Source of the DNA: Xanthomarina maritima
GTDB lineage: Bacteria > Bacteroidota > Bacteroidia > Flavobacteriales > Flavobacteriaceae
Direction: 5' to 3'
Assembly: GCF_008084905.1 (NCBI RefSeq)
Contig: NZ_VSFC01000012.1
Coordinates: forward strand, 1 to 64,000
Length of the DNA: 64,000 nt
Shown here: positions 17,010-26,153 of the stretch, piece after piece
Position numbering within the stretch: the stretch's first letter is position 1
Layout of the letters: each line of letters begins with the position of its first letter
Notes under the pieces: model-generated
Database searches by the model: none
What the model was told of the DNA's origin: nothing
What the model saw: the letters and a program-made list of their open reading frames with translations, nothing else
Position numbers and translations under genes: made by a program

Positions 17010-18476
17010 TTATTCTTCAACTTTAAATTCTTTCATTTCTTTTAAAGGTTCTAAAACATTATATTCTTTCCAATAATCTGGATCAAAAGCTTTTAAAGTT
17101 TCATAATCTATTTTTCGTTTTTCTTTAATAGCATTGAATTCTGTAGCAGTTATGTCTTTTTCTGCCATAATTAAGATTTCATTTTTTTCTTTAAAAATCC
17201 CTTCAACTTTAAATTCGAATGCTACCTTTTCGCTGCTGTTATTATCTTTAAACTTTATTGGTCTATCTACATAAAAATATCTGTCAAGTTGATCTGTCAT
17301 GTAGTTTGGATAATAATAACCATCTGCATGTTTTTTATAAATTACAAATCCTTTTTTGTTTTGTTCAATGTATTTAACACCTAATAAGAGTTTTAAATTA
17401 AGTTTTTCTCCAATTCGTCCTTTAGCAAATTGATAATCAGCTTTTAAAATGGCGAATGTTTCATTAGATACATAGAAAGTGCCTTGAAAATCTGCTGAAC
17501 CTCTTCTAGGAGCATATTCAATAACATAAACCATTTCTGATCCTATAAAGGTAACATCTTTAATTTCATATTCATATTTTTTGGTATCTGTAATAAAATC
17601 CAAAATTGTTTTTGAGGAAAAACCATGGTTTTCAACCATAGTATGAACCATTTTTCTAATAAATTTCATGGAATTAAAAGTGTCTTCCATTTTACTATTA
17701 TTTTCCTTTAAAGATACAGAGTCGGACATTTTAAATAAACCAGATTTAACCGTATAGACTTTATCTTCATTTAGATGTTTTAAAATAATATCTTTCCCTT
17801 TTTCAGCTAGCATTTCTACCGACTGGTTGTTGCGTTCATCTAATAAACGAATTGCTTTCTCAACTTCTAATTTAGCCTCTTCATTATTTTTAATACTTAA
17901 AACACCAACAAAATCTGTGTATTGCTTCGATTTGTTATTAATTAAAGATTGTTCTAAATCGTCGAAATCTTTATTAAAAGCTTCTAATTGTTTCTTTTTA
18001 AAACCAGAGGATTTATCAATTTCAAAATCGGCATCTTTACCAACAATATATTCTGTTCGTCTACTAAAAATGTCATATTGAACTAGACTGTTTTTATAAT
18101 TCTTTTTCAAGTTTCTATTTACATAATACATAATAGAATCTATGGTCAAAGGTTTGTTAGTTAAATAGACTTCATATAATTCGTTAATTTGTTCTGAAAG
18201 TTTATATTCTTTGGACGTAAATTCGTTTAATAGAAGTCCTTTTTTCTCAAAGCCTAAACAAGAAATATATACCGAATCTGAAGGTTTAAAACCTTCTGTA
18301 ACAATGGAAAAGTTTCCTTCCTCATTAGTAATAACACCATAGTTTTCACCAATTTGAATAGTTGCAAACGGTATAGGTTCATTTGCTTTTGTTAGTACTT
18401 TTCCAGAAACTTGCTGTGAAAAACTAAAATATATGTAGCTTAGTGAAAAAAGGATGGTTAAAGACTTTTTAAGCAT
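17010..18476 (-). CDS. CarboxypepD_reg-like domain outer-membrane-associated protein
   Basis: A 488-residue exported protein with a signal peptide ending near YFSFSQ. A CarboxypepD_reg-like beta-sandwich (about 21-95) follows, with VSGKVLTKANEPIPFATI and GVITNEEGNFSI. The long C-terminal part has features of the DUF5686-like / TonB-receptor-plug-less group: YVIEYAPRRGSADFQGTFYVSNETFAILKADY and KHADGYYYPNYM. Such proteins sit at the outer membrane of Bacteroidetes and their function is mostly unknown. There is no TonB box or barrel of full length here. It is a single gene bracketed by terminators on both sides. Confidence 0.75.
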   Translation of the reverse strand: MLKKSLTILFSLSYIYFSFSQQVSGKVLTKANEPIPFATIQIGENYGVITNEEGNFSIVTEGFKPSDSVYISCLGFEKKGLLLNEFTSKEYKLSEQINELYEVYLTNKPLTIDSIMYYVNRNLKKNYKNSLVQYDIFSRRTEYIVGKDADFEIDKSSGFKKKQLEAFNKDFDDLEQSLINNKSKQYTDFVGVLSIKNNEEAKLEVEKAIRLLDERNNQSVEMLAEKGKDIILKHLNEDKVYTVKSGLFKMSDSVSLKENNSKMEDTFNSMKFIRKMVHTMVENHGFSSKTILDFITDTKKYEYEIKDVTFIGSEMVYVIEYAPRRGSADFQGTFYVSNETFAILKADYQFAKGRIGEKLNLKLLLGVKYIEQNKKGFVIYKKHADGYYYPNYMTDQLDRYFYVDRPIKFKDNNSSEKVAFEFKVEGIFKEKNEILIMAEKDITATEFNAIKEKRKIDYETLKAFDPDYWKEYNVLEPLKEMKEFKVEE

Positions 18477-18528
18477 GTGTTTTATTTTTTAAAACGATTA
18501 ACTTATCGATTTGTTACCTATAAAGATG

Positions 18529-18559
18529 AAAAATCCCAAACAAAAAGTTTGGGATTTTT
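18529..18559 (-). terminator. Intrinsic terminator after the 18585-19205 gene
   Basis: A 13-bp perfect stem (AAAAATCCCAAAC at 18529-18541, GTTTGGGATTTTT at 18547-18559) with an AAAAA loop. It lies 26 bases past the stop of the minus-strand secreted-protein gene. Confidence 0.88.
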
Positions 18560-18584
18560 AGAAACATTTATGAAATTAATTAAA

Positions 18585-19205
18585 TTAAGACATATCTAAT
18601 ACATTAAGATTGTCAAAAAAACCTAAAAAAATTCTATAAGTTCTATCAGGTCTAATAATTACATGATTGTAATCTAAATCTGAATTATTAAAAAAAGTTT
18701 TGTTTAAAAAATTATATGAATCTAGATATAAATGGTTCTCTAGATTTGGAATAATCCCTGAATTTTTATTTCCAATTAAAAAAGAGTCATAAATTTTAAT
18801 TGATCTTTCTCTACTTTTACTTACCTGATACCAATATCTTTTGTAATTAATATCTTGTAATAATTTATCATCATTTTTATTATATAAATGAATAACAATA
18901 ATTCGATTACTATCAATATCCTTACCAACAATCTTCCCAATCATGAGACGAATTTGTGTATTTTCAGTTTCTGTTAATTTACCTTCATAAGAATTGTGAA
19001 CTAAATAATGAACTACAAGATTATCTTTTTCAACTGATTTTTCTATATAACCAGATTTTAAACACTTGTTGAATTCTTTTTCAGAGATATAAATTCCACT
19101 GGCATCAACATATTTTACCTTCTTTTTAGTGTTTTGACCAAATGTGACATTTGAAACAAAACACAATAGAATAAGTGATAATGTTAATAGTTTAAAGTAT
19201 TTCAA
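18585..19205 (-). CDS. Secreted protein of unknown function (paralogue of 9416-10018)
   Basis: A 206-residue protein with a signal peptide ending near SNVTFGQ. The mature part has KKVKYVDASGIYISEKEFNK, LKSGYIEKSVEKDNLVVHYL, YEGKLTETENTQIRLMIGKI and IVIHLYNKNDDKLLQ. The C-terminal VIIRPDRTYRIFLGFFDNL lacks the Cys pair of its paralogue. Its order of blocks matches the product of 9416-10018, so the two define a small secreted family of unknown role. It lies 18 bases downstream of a receptor-L-domain lipoprotein gene on the same strand, so the two are probably co-transcribed. Confidence 0.7.
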   Translation of the reverse strand: MKYFKLLTLSLILLCFVSNVTFGQNTKKKVKYVDASGIYISEKEFNKCLKSGYIEKSVEKDNLVVHYLVHNSYEGKLTETENTQIRLMIGKIVGKDIDSNRIIVIHLYNKNDDKLLQDINYKRYWYQVSKSRERSIKIYDSFLIGNKNSGIIPNLENHLYLDSYNFLNKTFFNNSDLDYNHVIIRPDRTYRIFLGFFDNLNVLDMS

Positions 19206-19223
19206 TATAGGATTATATTTAAT

Positions 19224-20192
19224 TTACATTTGACAATTCCCATCTAAAATATCTTGTATAGTTGGGTCGTAGCCATTAAAATATGTATTATATTCGCCTA
19301 GTAGCCCACCATTTTCAATTAGGTTAGTTATACCACAAAAGTTAAATAGTTCATAATTATTTGATATATTAAGTTGATTGGTTACTTGATCTAGGTTGTA
19401 TAACCCATCAATGTTAACCAATGAATGATTTTTATATATTGATAAACCTCCAAATGCTTTATTTAGATTATTCAATCCGTCTAAATTTTCCAATGAATTA
19501 TTCAAATCAATGACAAAACCACCACTAACTCTAGAAAGGCTATTCAAATCATTAATATTTGTTAAAAGAGGATTTGATTGAATACGCAATCCATTAGTAA
19601 CTATTTCTACATTGTTTAACCCTTCTAGATTAGTTAACGAAGGATTATTTATTATTTGTAAAGAGCCTACTTTTTTTAGATCTATAAGTGGTAATAACGA
19701 ATATGTTGGAATATTCACATTGTATTGACCATCAATATAAAGTATTCCAGTAATTTCTGTATATTTATTAAGACCAAATAGATCAACTTCTAATTGACCC
19801 CATAGAGTCCAACTACCTATACCAATATGTGGATCGTCTAAATTGTTTAGGTTGATTGTTACATTTGCTAATTTAGAAGTAGTTCCATTTGCAACTTTTA
19901 CTTTTCCAGTTATAGTTGGATTTGTTTCAAAGTCAAAAAGAGATTCATCTTTTACTTTTAAAACTCCAGTAGAAGAATTTATAAATAATGCTCCATCAAC
20001 ACTCTCACTTTGAATAGAAAATGTTACACTGCCATTATTTGTAGAGCCATCAATGGTACCTAAAACAAAATTAAGCGTAGGGTTTTCATCAATTGTTGTT
20101 GTAAAGTTATTTGTTGTAACTGTAGTTTCAATATCATCAGAACTACAAGAGAATAATAAAATTAAGGAACAAATTGCAAATATATATTTCAA
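19224..20192 (-). CDS. Lipoprotein with cadherin-like and receptor-L-domain-like repeats
   Basis: A 322-residue surface or periplasmic lipoprotein: MKYIFAICSLILLFSC with Cys16 in the lipobox, followed by SSDD. Residues about 30-115 resemble a cadherin-like fold (LFINSSTGVLKVKDESLFDFE, then KVANGTTSKLANVTINL). Residues about 165-300 are leucine-rich, receptor-L-domain-like turns repeating a pattern of the type 'G L . I . . N . S L . N L . G L N N L', with clear copies at SLTNLEGLNNV, SLENLDGLNNL and SLVNIDGLYNL. Such repeats usually mediate protein or glycan binding, but the ligand is unknown. It is probably co-transcribed with the secreted protein 18 bases downstream. Confidence 0.8.
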   Translation of the reverse strand: MKYIFAICSLILLFSCSSDDIETTVTTNNFTTTIDENPTLNFVLGTIDGSTNNGSVTFSIQSESVDGALFINSSTGVLKVKDESLFDFETNPTITGKVKVANGTTSKLANVTINLNNLDDPHIGIGSWTLWGQLEVDLFGLNKYTEITGILYIDGQYNVNIPTYSLLPLIDLKKVGSLQIINNPSLTNLEGLNNVEIVTNGLRIQSNPLLTNINDLNSLSRVSGGFVIDLNNSLENLDGLNNLNKAFGGLSIYKNHSLVNIDGLYNLDQVTNQLNISNNYELFNFCGITNLIENGGLLGEYNTYFNGYDPTIQDILDGNCQM

Positions 20193-20206
20193 GTTAGTTT
20201 TATTAA

Positions 20207-20929
20207 TTATTCATCAGAGCTTTCTTCCATAGTATGATACACATTCTGCACATCGTCATCTTCTTCTAATTTTTCAAGTAGTTTTTCAACATCTGCTATA
20301 TCATCTGCACTTAGTGTTTTAGTAACTTGTGGAATACGTTCAAAACCAGAAGAAAGGATTTCAATGTCACGAGACTCTAATTCTGCTTGAATGGCTCCAA
20401 AACTTTCAAAAGGTGCGTAGATTAAAATACCATCGTCATCAACAAAGACTTCTTCTGCACCAAAATCTATTAATTCTAATTCTAATTCTTCTGGATCTAA
20501 GCCTTCGTTTGGAATTCTAAAATTACAAGTATGGTCGAACATAAAAACAACTGAGCCAGAGGTTCCTAAACTACCATCACATTTATTAAAATAACTTCTT
20601 ACGTTAGCAACGGTTCTGGTATTGTTGTCTGTAGCAGTTTCAACTAATATTGCAATACCATGTGGTGCATAACCTTCAAAAATAACTTCTTTATAATCGC
20701 CTTGACTTTTATCACTTGCTTTTTTAATAGCACGTTCAACATTGTCTTTTGGCATATTAACTGCTTTGGCATTCTGTATAACAGCTCGTAATCTGGAATT
20801 ACTTGCAGGATCAGGACCACCTTCTTTTACTGCCATGACTATGTCTTTACCAATACGTGTAAAGGCCTTACTCATGGCAGACCAACGCTTCATTTTACGT
20901 GCTTTACGAAATTCAAAAGCTCTTCCCAT
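20207..20929 (-). CDS. yebC: YebC/PmpR family DNA-binding/translation factor
   Basis: A 240-residue conserved protein with the invariant start MGRAFEFRKARKMKRWSAM, in place of the MAGHSKWANIKHRK start of many relatives. It also has the family block IGKDIVMAVKEGGPDPASN, followed by NMPKDNVERAIKKAS and YEGYAPHGIAI-like GYAPHGIAILVETATDNNTRTVANVR. YebC proteins were described as transcriptional regulators, and some members are now linked to translation of difficult peptide stretches. The acidic C-terminus is family-typical. It ends 14 bases before the upstream edge of the lipoprotein gene on the same strand. Confidence 0.93.
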   Translation of the reverse strand: MGRAFEFRKARKMKRWSAMSKAFTRIGKDIVMAVKEGGPDPASNSRLRAVIQNAKAVNMPKDNVERAIKKASDKSQGDYKEVIFEGYAPHGIAILVETATDNNTRTVANVRSYFNKCDGSLGTSGSVVFMFDHTCNFRIPNEGLDPEELELELIDFGAEEVFVDDDGILIYAPFESFGAIQAELESRDIEILSSGFERIPQVTKTLSADDIADVEKLLEKLEEDDDVQNVYHTMEESSDE

Positions 20930-21029
20930 TTAATAAATATTTTTATTTTTAATTCTTACGAAAATAAGAATTCTGATTTAATAATTAATGTATACAAATT
21001 TAACAAAAAATTGATGCTATGAAAATTGT

Positions 21030-21320
21030 TTACTCTTGAACTTCAACAATCATTTCTATAGCTTCGGCTAGCTGAAAATCTTTGTTTGTAACACCTCCAG
21101 CATCGTGTGTTGATAGTGAAATGGAAAGTATGTTATACACATTTGTCCATTCTGGATGATGATTTAAAGCTTCGCATTCAAAAGCTATTCGGCTCATAGC
21201 ACTAAAGCAATCTCTAAAATTATCGAATTCGAATTCTGCGTGAAGTGCATTTTCATAATATTCCCAATCTGGAAAACGCAATAATTTTTTTTCTATGTCT
21301 TGATCTGATAATTTGCTCAT
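21030..21320 (-). CDS. phhB: 4a-hydroxytetrahydrobiopterin dehydratase
   Basis: A 96-residue pterin-4a-carbinolamine dehydratase, which regenerates tetrahydrobiopterin after aromatic amino acid hydroxylation. The signature HHPEW (His54, His55, Pro56) followed by VYN and THDAGGVT (71-78) is complete, including the two catalytic histidines. Length is normal. The hydroxylase partner (PhhA) is not in this window. It precedes or is co-directional with yebC (100-base gap). Confidence 0.93.
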   Translation of the reverse strand: MSKLSDQDIEKKLLRFPDWEYYENALHAEFEFDNFRDCFSAMSRIAFECEALNHHPEWTNVYNILSISLSTHDAGGVTNKDFQLAEAIEMIVEVQE

Positions 21321-21370
21321 GTTGTTTGATTTTATGTGTATATAAATTTAAACAATTTTAATGTGAAATT

Positions 21371-22207
21371 CTACAAAACAGCTAATTCTGTTAAAATTTC
21401 TTGACTTGAATACTGTAGATGCTTTGCTAATAGATTGTGTTTTGATAACACGGCTAAATAGCGTTCATCATTTGTAGTAAAAACTTGCTTTAAAGTATAG
21501 TTTTCAAGATTTAATGTTTTAATAATGTCTTCTATAAACTCGTCATGATGCACTAAATCTTTAGAACCTAAATGAAAAATTCCAGTTTTGTTTCTGTTAA
21601 TGATGTAGTGTATTTGTTGCGTTAACTTAGAATCTGTAGACACATTCATAATTAAATTCGGAAAGACTTCCACAGGTTCTTTCTCATTAATAAACAATTT
21701 TATTTCCTGAACTCTTGGCGAATGTGTTCCAAAAACCATAGGCAATCTAATGATGACTATTTGTCTTTTAGGTAAACGCATGAGCATGTTTTCAATTTTA
21801 ATTTTAAAATGCCCATATATACTATGACTTAAAGTTTTGTCGGTTTCGTAACTAGGAAATTTACTATAACCATCAAACACATTGGCAGAAGACAAAAAGA
21901 TGAATTTGCACTGTTTGTTTTGTTTTAAGTATTCTGTAATATGCTTATATGCAATTACTTGAGCAGAAAATTCACCTCTTAAAGCCGAAATTATAATGGT
22001 TGGTTTTACAGCTTCTAGAATATCAAAAATATCGTCTTCTTCCATATTATATTGAAAAAAGTGTTTGTTTCTTTCAAAATAAATATGGTCTGTTTTATAG
22101 GTTCCGAAAGTTTTAAAATAAGAGCAAAGCTCTTTATAAATGGCGTTTCCTAAAAATCCACTTGCACCTAAAATTAAAATACGATGTTTATCTTCTCTTT
22201 CTTTCAT
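21371..22207 (-). CDS. NAD(P)-dependent SDR / RmlD-like sugar-nucleotide reductase-type protein
   Basis: A 278-residue extended short-chain dehydrogenase. The nucleotide-binding glycine motif is GASGFLG (residues 14-20), the Tyr-x3-Lys pair is in SIYGHFKIKIENML (about 130-143), and FIFLSSANVFDGYSKFPSYE carries the family Ser. It resembles the RmlD substrate-binding family (dTDP-4-dehydrorhamnose reductase), but no rml neighbours are present, so the exact substrate is open. It is 26 bases downstream of glsA on the same strand. Confidence 0.8.
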   Translation of the reverse strand: MKEREDKHRILILGASGFLGNAIYKELCSYFKTFGTYKTDHIYFERNKHFFQYNMEEDDIFDILEAVKPTIIISALRGEFSAQVIAYKHITEYLKQNKQCKFIFLSSANVFDGYSKFPSYETDKTLSHSIYGHFKIKIENMLMRLPKRQIVIIRLPMVFGTHSPRVQEIKLFINEKEPVEVFPNLIMNVSTDSKLTQQIHYIINRNKTGIFHLGSKDLVHHDEFIEDIIKTLNLENYTLKQVFTTNDERYLAVLSKHNLLAKHLQYSSQEILTELAVL

Positions 22208-22233
22208 ATAGGTCTAAAACGGAAGATTTGTAA

Positions 22234-23148
22234 TTAAAATATCGATTGATTGGTTTGTGTAGTGAATTGTTCTAGGGCTTGCATACCAAGTTTAGAATTT
22301 CCTCTTTCGTTTAAACCTGGAGCCCAAACAGAAATAATAAATTCGTTTGGAAGTAAGGCTACAATGCCACCACCAACACCACTTTTTCCTGGTAGGCCAA
22401 CTTCGAAAGCAAATTCTCCAGCTTCATCGTAAAAGCCACAAGTTAACATGATGGCATTGATACGCTTGGCTTGACTTTTAGTGAGGATTTTATTGTTGGC
22501 AAGACATTTCCCTTTATTAGCCAACAGATAAAAGGCTTTTGTTAGCTGAGAACATGTCATTTCTATAGAGCATTGATGAAAGTAAAAATCTAAAACAACA
22601 TCCACATCATTTTCCAGATTATTAAAAGATTTTAAAAGATTTGCAGCTGCATAGTTATTAAAACCAGTCTTTTTTTCAGAATCTGCAACTTTATAATTGT
22701 AATCAATACCTGAATCTCCTGAAATTTCTCTAATAAAGGCTAAGAAATCTATTTTTGGACTATCTAGTAAAGACACTAATATATCTGCAATAACTATAGC
22801 TCCAGAATTGATAAATGGATTTCTAGGAATACCTTTCTCCAATTCTAATAAAGACAGATGATTAAACGGATTTCCTGAAGGTTCTACATCCAATCGATTC
22901 CAGATATTTGTTCCAACTTTAGATATGGCCAAAGCCAAGCTTAATACTTTAGAGATACTCTGAATGGAAAATTTCTTTTCAGAATCTCCAACCGAAAAAG
23001 AGTCTCCAGAAATTAATTGTAAATGGATTCCAAAAGTATTTTTATCTATGTTAGCTAATTCTGGAATGTAAGTGGCAATCTCACCTTTATCTTTTTCCTG
23101 AATTACTTCCTGATAGATGTTGTTTAAAATACTTTGGTAATCAATCAT
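22234..23148 (-). CDS. glsA: Glutaminase A
   Basis: A 304-residue serine-type glutaminase that hydrolyses glutamine to glutamate and ammonia in the cytosol. The catalytic S-x-x-K is Ser64-Lys67 in FSIQSISKV, GIPRNPFINSGAIVI is the substrate-loop signature, and GLPGKSGVGGGIVALLP carries the Tyr/Gly-rich pocket near 250-265. Length matches the YbaS/YneH family. The start is 3 bases from the gcvT stop, so glsA is likely co-transcribed with gcvT. Confidence 0.95.
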   Translation of the reverse strand: MIDYQSILNNIYQEVIQEKDKGEIATYIPELANIDKNTFGIHLQLISGDSFSVGDSEKKFSIQSISKVLSLALAISKVGTNIWNRLDVEPSGNPFNHLSLLELEKGIPRNPFINSGAIVIADILVSLLDSPKIDFLAFIREISGDSGIDYNYKVADSEKKTGFNNYAAANLLKSFNNLENDVDVVLDFYFHQCSIEMTCSQLTKAFYLLANKGKCLANNKILTKSQAKRINAIMLTCGFYDEAGEFAFEVGLPGKSGVGGGIVALLPNEFIISVWAPGLNERGNSKLGMQALEQFTTQTNQSIF

Positions 23149-23151
23149 ATC

Positions 23152-24234
23152 TTATCCTTTATAAAAAGGAAGTTTTATAACTGTTGCAGGAACAGCATTT
23201 TTTCTAATTTGAATATGTATTTTACTGTCAATATCAGCAAATACTTTTGGTACATAACCTAAACCAATCCCAATTCCTAATGATGGAGACATGGTTCCTG
23301 AAGTAACACGACCAATAGTTTTACCTTGACCATCAACAATATCGTAACCTTGTCTTGGAATTCCACGTTCGTCTAATTTAAAAGCCACTAATTTGTTTTC
23401 AACACCATTAGCTTTTTCGGCTTCTAAGGCTTTAGAATTTGTAAATTCTTTGGTGAATTTTGTTACCCAACCTAAACCTGCTTCAAAAGGAGAAGTAGAG
23501 TCGTCTATATCGTTACCATAAAGGCAATAACCCATTTCTAAACGCAGTGTATCTCTAGCAGCTAAACCAATAGGCTTGATACCATAAGCAGCTCCAGCTT
23601 CAAACACTTTATCCCAAACTTGTTTTACTTCACTATTCTTGCAATAGATTTCAAAGCCACCACTTCCAGTGTAACCAGTTGCTGAAATAATGACATTTTC
23701 TACACCAGCAAAATCGCCTACAATAAAATTGTAGAAGTTAATTTCTGAAAGATCATGACTTGTTAAGCTTTGCATAGCTTCAACAGCTTTAGGTCCTTGA
23801 ATGGCTAAAAGAGAATAGTCTTCGCTTAAATCTTTCATTTGAGCACCAACATCATTTTTTGATGAGATCCAGTTCCAATCTTTCTCAATATTGCTAGCAT
23901 TTACAACTAGTAAATAAGTTTCTTCTTTAACACGATACACAATTAAATCGTCAACAACACCACCATCATTATTTGGTAAATAACTGTATTGAGCTTTCCC
24001 AACTGTTAATTTGCTTGCATCGTTACTGGTTACTTTTTGTACTAAAGCCAATGCATTTGGACCTTCAATTAAAAATTCTCCCATATGTGATACATCAAAA
24101 ACACCAACAGCATTTCTAACCGTTTCGTGTTCTATATTAACGCCTTCGTATTGAACAGGCATATTATAACCAGCAAAAGGAACCATTTTTGCACCAAGAG
24201 CTTCATGAGTGGATGTTAAAGCAGTATTTTTCAT
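23152..24234 (-). CDS. gcvT: Aminomethyltransferase (glycine cleavage T protein)
   Basis: A 360-residue tetrahydrofolate-dependent aminomethyltransferase of the glycine cleavage system. [17 protein letters not shown] near the start, [13 protein letters not shown], and the second half with [30 protein letters not shown] and [10 protein letters not shown] are all in the usual order. Length is normal. It works with GcvH, GcvP and Lpd, none of which are in this window. It is the first gene of the gcvT-glsA-SDR unit. Confidence 0.96.
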   Translation of the reverse strand: MKNTALTSTHEALGAKMVPFAGYNMPVQYEGVNIEHETVRNAVGVFDVSHMGEFLIEGPNALALVQKVTSNDASKLTVGKAQYSYLPNNDGGVVDDLIVYRVKEETYLLVVNASNIEKDWNWISSKNDVGAQMKDLSEDYSLLAIQGPKAVEAMQSLTSHDLSEINFYNFIVGDFAGVENVIISATGYTGSGGFEIYCKNSEVKQVWDKVFEAGAAYGIKPIGLAARDTLRLEMGYCLYGNDIDDSTSPFEAGLGWVTKFTKEFTNSKALEAEKANGVENKLVAFKLDERGIPRQGYDIVDGQGKTIGRVTSGTMSPSLGIGIGLGYVPKVFADIDSKIHIQIRKNAVPATVIKLPFYKG

Positions 24235-24295
24235 TGAATATATATATTTAGTTTCGATCTAACGGAAATCAATTAATTGATCTTTTAATAAGTTT

Positions 24296-24303
24296 CAAAA
24301 GTA
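24296..24303 (-). promoter_or_regulatory. Probable -7 promoter box for gcvT
   Basis: On the minus strand this reads TACTTTTG, a match to TAnnTTTG, giving a leader of about 55 bases before the gcvT ATG. No clear -33 TTG at 17-23 bases. Confidence 0.4.
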
Positions 24304-24420
24304 TCAAAAATTATCTGTTTTAAAGACTATACTACTAGATTAAAAATTTGTTAATTTTTATAGATAATATCAAGAAACTAAATAGAAACAAGTATTTTTA
24401 TTTTTTTAAACCATAACAAG

Positions 24421-26055
24421 ATGAAATTAAAACTAATCACACTTTGCGCTTTTTTATTTTCCTTATTAATTATTGCCCAAGATGGTAATCCAACCGATTA
24501 TTTAAGCTCTGAATTCCATAAGGAAAGAAGAGATGCTTTTAGAGCTAAAATGCCAGAAAATAGTGTTGCTGTTTTATTTGCAAACCCTATTAGAAATAGA
24601 GCAAACGATGTAGATTATATTTATCATCAAGACCCTAATTTTTATTATTTAACAGGTTTTAAAGAACCTCATGCTGTGTTGGTTATATTTTCAGACGAAC
24701 AAACAAATGCTGAAGGAAATAGCTATAAGGAAATGTTGTTTGTCCAAGACAAAAATGCACGAATGGAACTTTATAATGGAGCTCGATTAGGTGTAGAAGG
24801 AGCAAAAAATAAATTAGGCTTTGATATGGCTTATTTTGGATCTGATTTTGAAAATTCAGGAATAGATTATGCGTCATTTAATAAAGTGATGTTTTTTAAT
24901 TTCGAAGATGATTATAGAAAGTCAAAAAGAGAAAAGGCAGATTTATACAGCTTAATAGAGACATTTAAAACACAAGCAAATTATAGTGTAAATGCTATTC
25001 CAAATCCAATGAAAGAGCGTGCCTACGAAATGATTAAAGCAACCGAAATAGAACAAAGTGCAGATGTGGCTCAAAACTTAGGTCGTGCTTTAGAATACTA
25101 TCCAGAATTAAAAGATGATAAAATTATTTCAGAATATGTTAATACTACAGATAATAATACACGTATAGAATTAAAACAACAAGTTATTAAAATTGAAAGT
25201 GAAACTCCTAAAAGCAATTTAGACACACAATCTCTAACAACCATAATGGGAGAATTAAGACAGATAAAAACCGAAGAAGAAATGGTGTTGTTAACCAAAG
25301 CTGTAAGAATTTCTGCTATGGGACAACGTGAAATAATGAAGGCTATGCATCCTGGTATGTCTGAAACAGAAATACAAGGCGTTCATGAATATGTTTATAA
25401 AAAATATGGTAGTGAATATGAAGGCTATCCAAGTATTGTTGGAGCTGGAAATAATGCATGCGTTTTGCATTACATTGATAATACCAAAATGCATGTTGAA
25501 AACGATTTAGTTTTAATGGATTTAGGTGCTGAATACCATGGTTATACGGCAGATGTTACTAGAACTATTCCTGCAAATGGTAAATTTACCAAGGAACAAA
25601 AAATTATTTACGACTTAGTATATGAAGCTCAGGAAGCTGGTATTGCATCAGCAGTTGTAGGAAACCCTCACAATATAACAGATACTGTTGGAAGGGAAAT
25701 AATTACTAAAGGTTTATTGGAATTGGGTATTATTAAATCAGAAGAAGAATCTAGAAAGTATTTTCCTCATGGCACCTCACATTATATTGGTTTAGATGTG
25801 CATGATGCTGGACTTTATGGCGCTTTTGAAGCTAATATGGTTATTACAGTAGAACCTGGAATCTATATTCCTAAAGGTAGTGATTGCGATGAAAAGTGGT
25901 GGGGAATTGGCGTACGAATAGAAGACGATATTTTAATTACTGAAAATGGACCAATCAACCTATCTGCTGAAGCTCCACGTAAATCTGAAGAGATTGAAAA
26001 ACTAATGAAAGAGAAAAGTGCATTAGACGATTTTACTTTACCTAGTTTGGATTAA
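24421..26055 (+). CDS. Exported aminopeptidase P family (M24B) metallopeptidase
   Basis: A 544-residue exported metallopeptidase with a signal peptide (MKLKLITLCAFLFSLLIIAQ). An N-terminal AMP_N domain (NRANDVDYIYHQDPNFYYLTGF) and a creatinase-like M24 domain (about 280-525) follow. Metal-binding motifs are visible: LMDLGAEYHGYTADVTRT (two Asp), FPHGTSHYIGLDVHDAG (His), VEPGIY (Glu) and GVRIEDDI (Glu). The enzyme removes N-terminal residues followed by proline. It is longer than cytosolic PepP because of extra residues in the middle and the signal. It stands alone, divergent from gcvT. Confidence 0.9.
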   Translation: MKLKLITLCAFLFSLLIIAQDGNPTDYLSSEFHKERRDAFRAKMPENSVAVLFANPIRNRANDVDYIYHQDPNFYYLTGFKEPHAVLVIFSDEQTNAEGNSYKEMLFVQDKNARMELYNGARLGVEGAKNKLGFDMAYFGSDFENSGIDYASFNKVMFFNFEDDYRKSKREKADLYSLIETFKTQANYSVNAIPNPMKERAYEMIKATEIEQSADVAQNLGRALEYYPELKDDKIISEYVNTTDNNTRIELKQQVIKIESETPKSNLDTQSLTTIMGELRQIKTEEEMVLLTKAVRISAMGQREIMKAMHPGMSETEIQGVHEYVYKKYGSEYEGYPSIVGAGNNACVLHYIDNTKMHVENDLVLMDLGAEYHGYTADVTRTIPANGKFTKEQKIIYDLVYEAQEAGIASAVVGNPHNITDTVGREIITKGLLELGIIKSEEESRKYFPHGTSHYIGLDVHDAGLYGAFEANMVITVEPGIYIPKGSDCDEKWWGIGVRIEDDILITENGPINLSAEAPRKSEEIEKLMKEKSALDDFTLPSLD

Positions 26056-26153
26056 GAAAATCTGATTTTTGGAGTGTCGTTTAAGACCCATATAATTTGT
26101 TTTAATACTGAAACAAATTCAGTACAAGTAAATTTTCTCATATGAAAAAGAAG

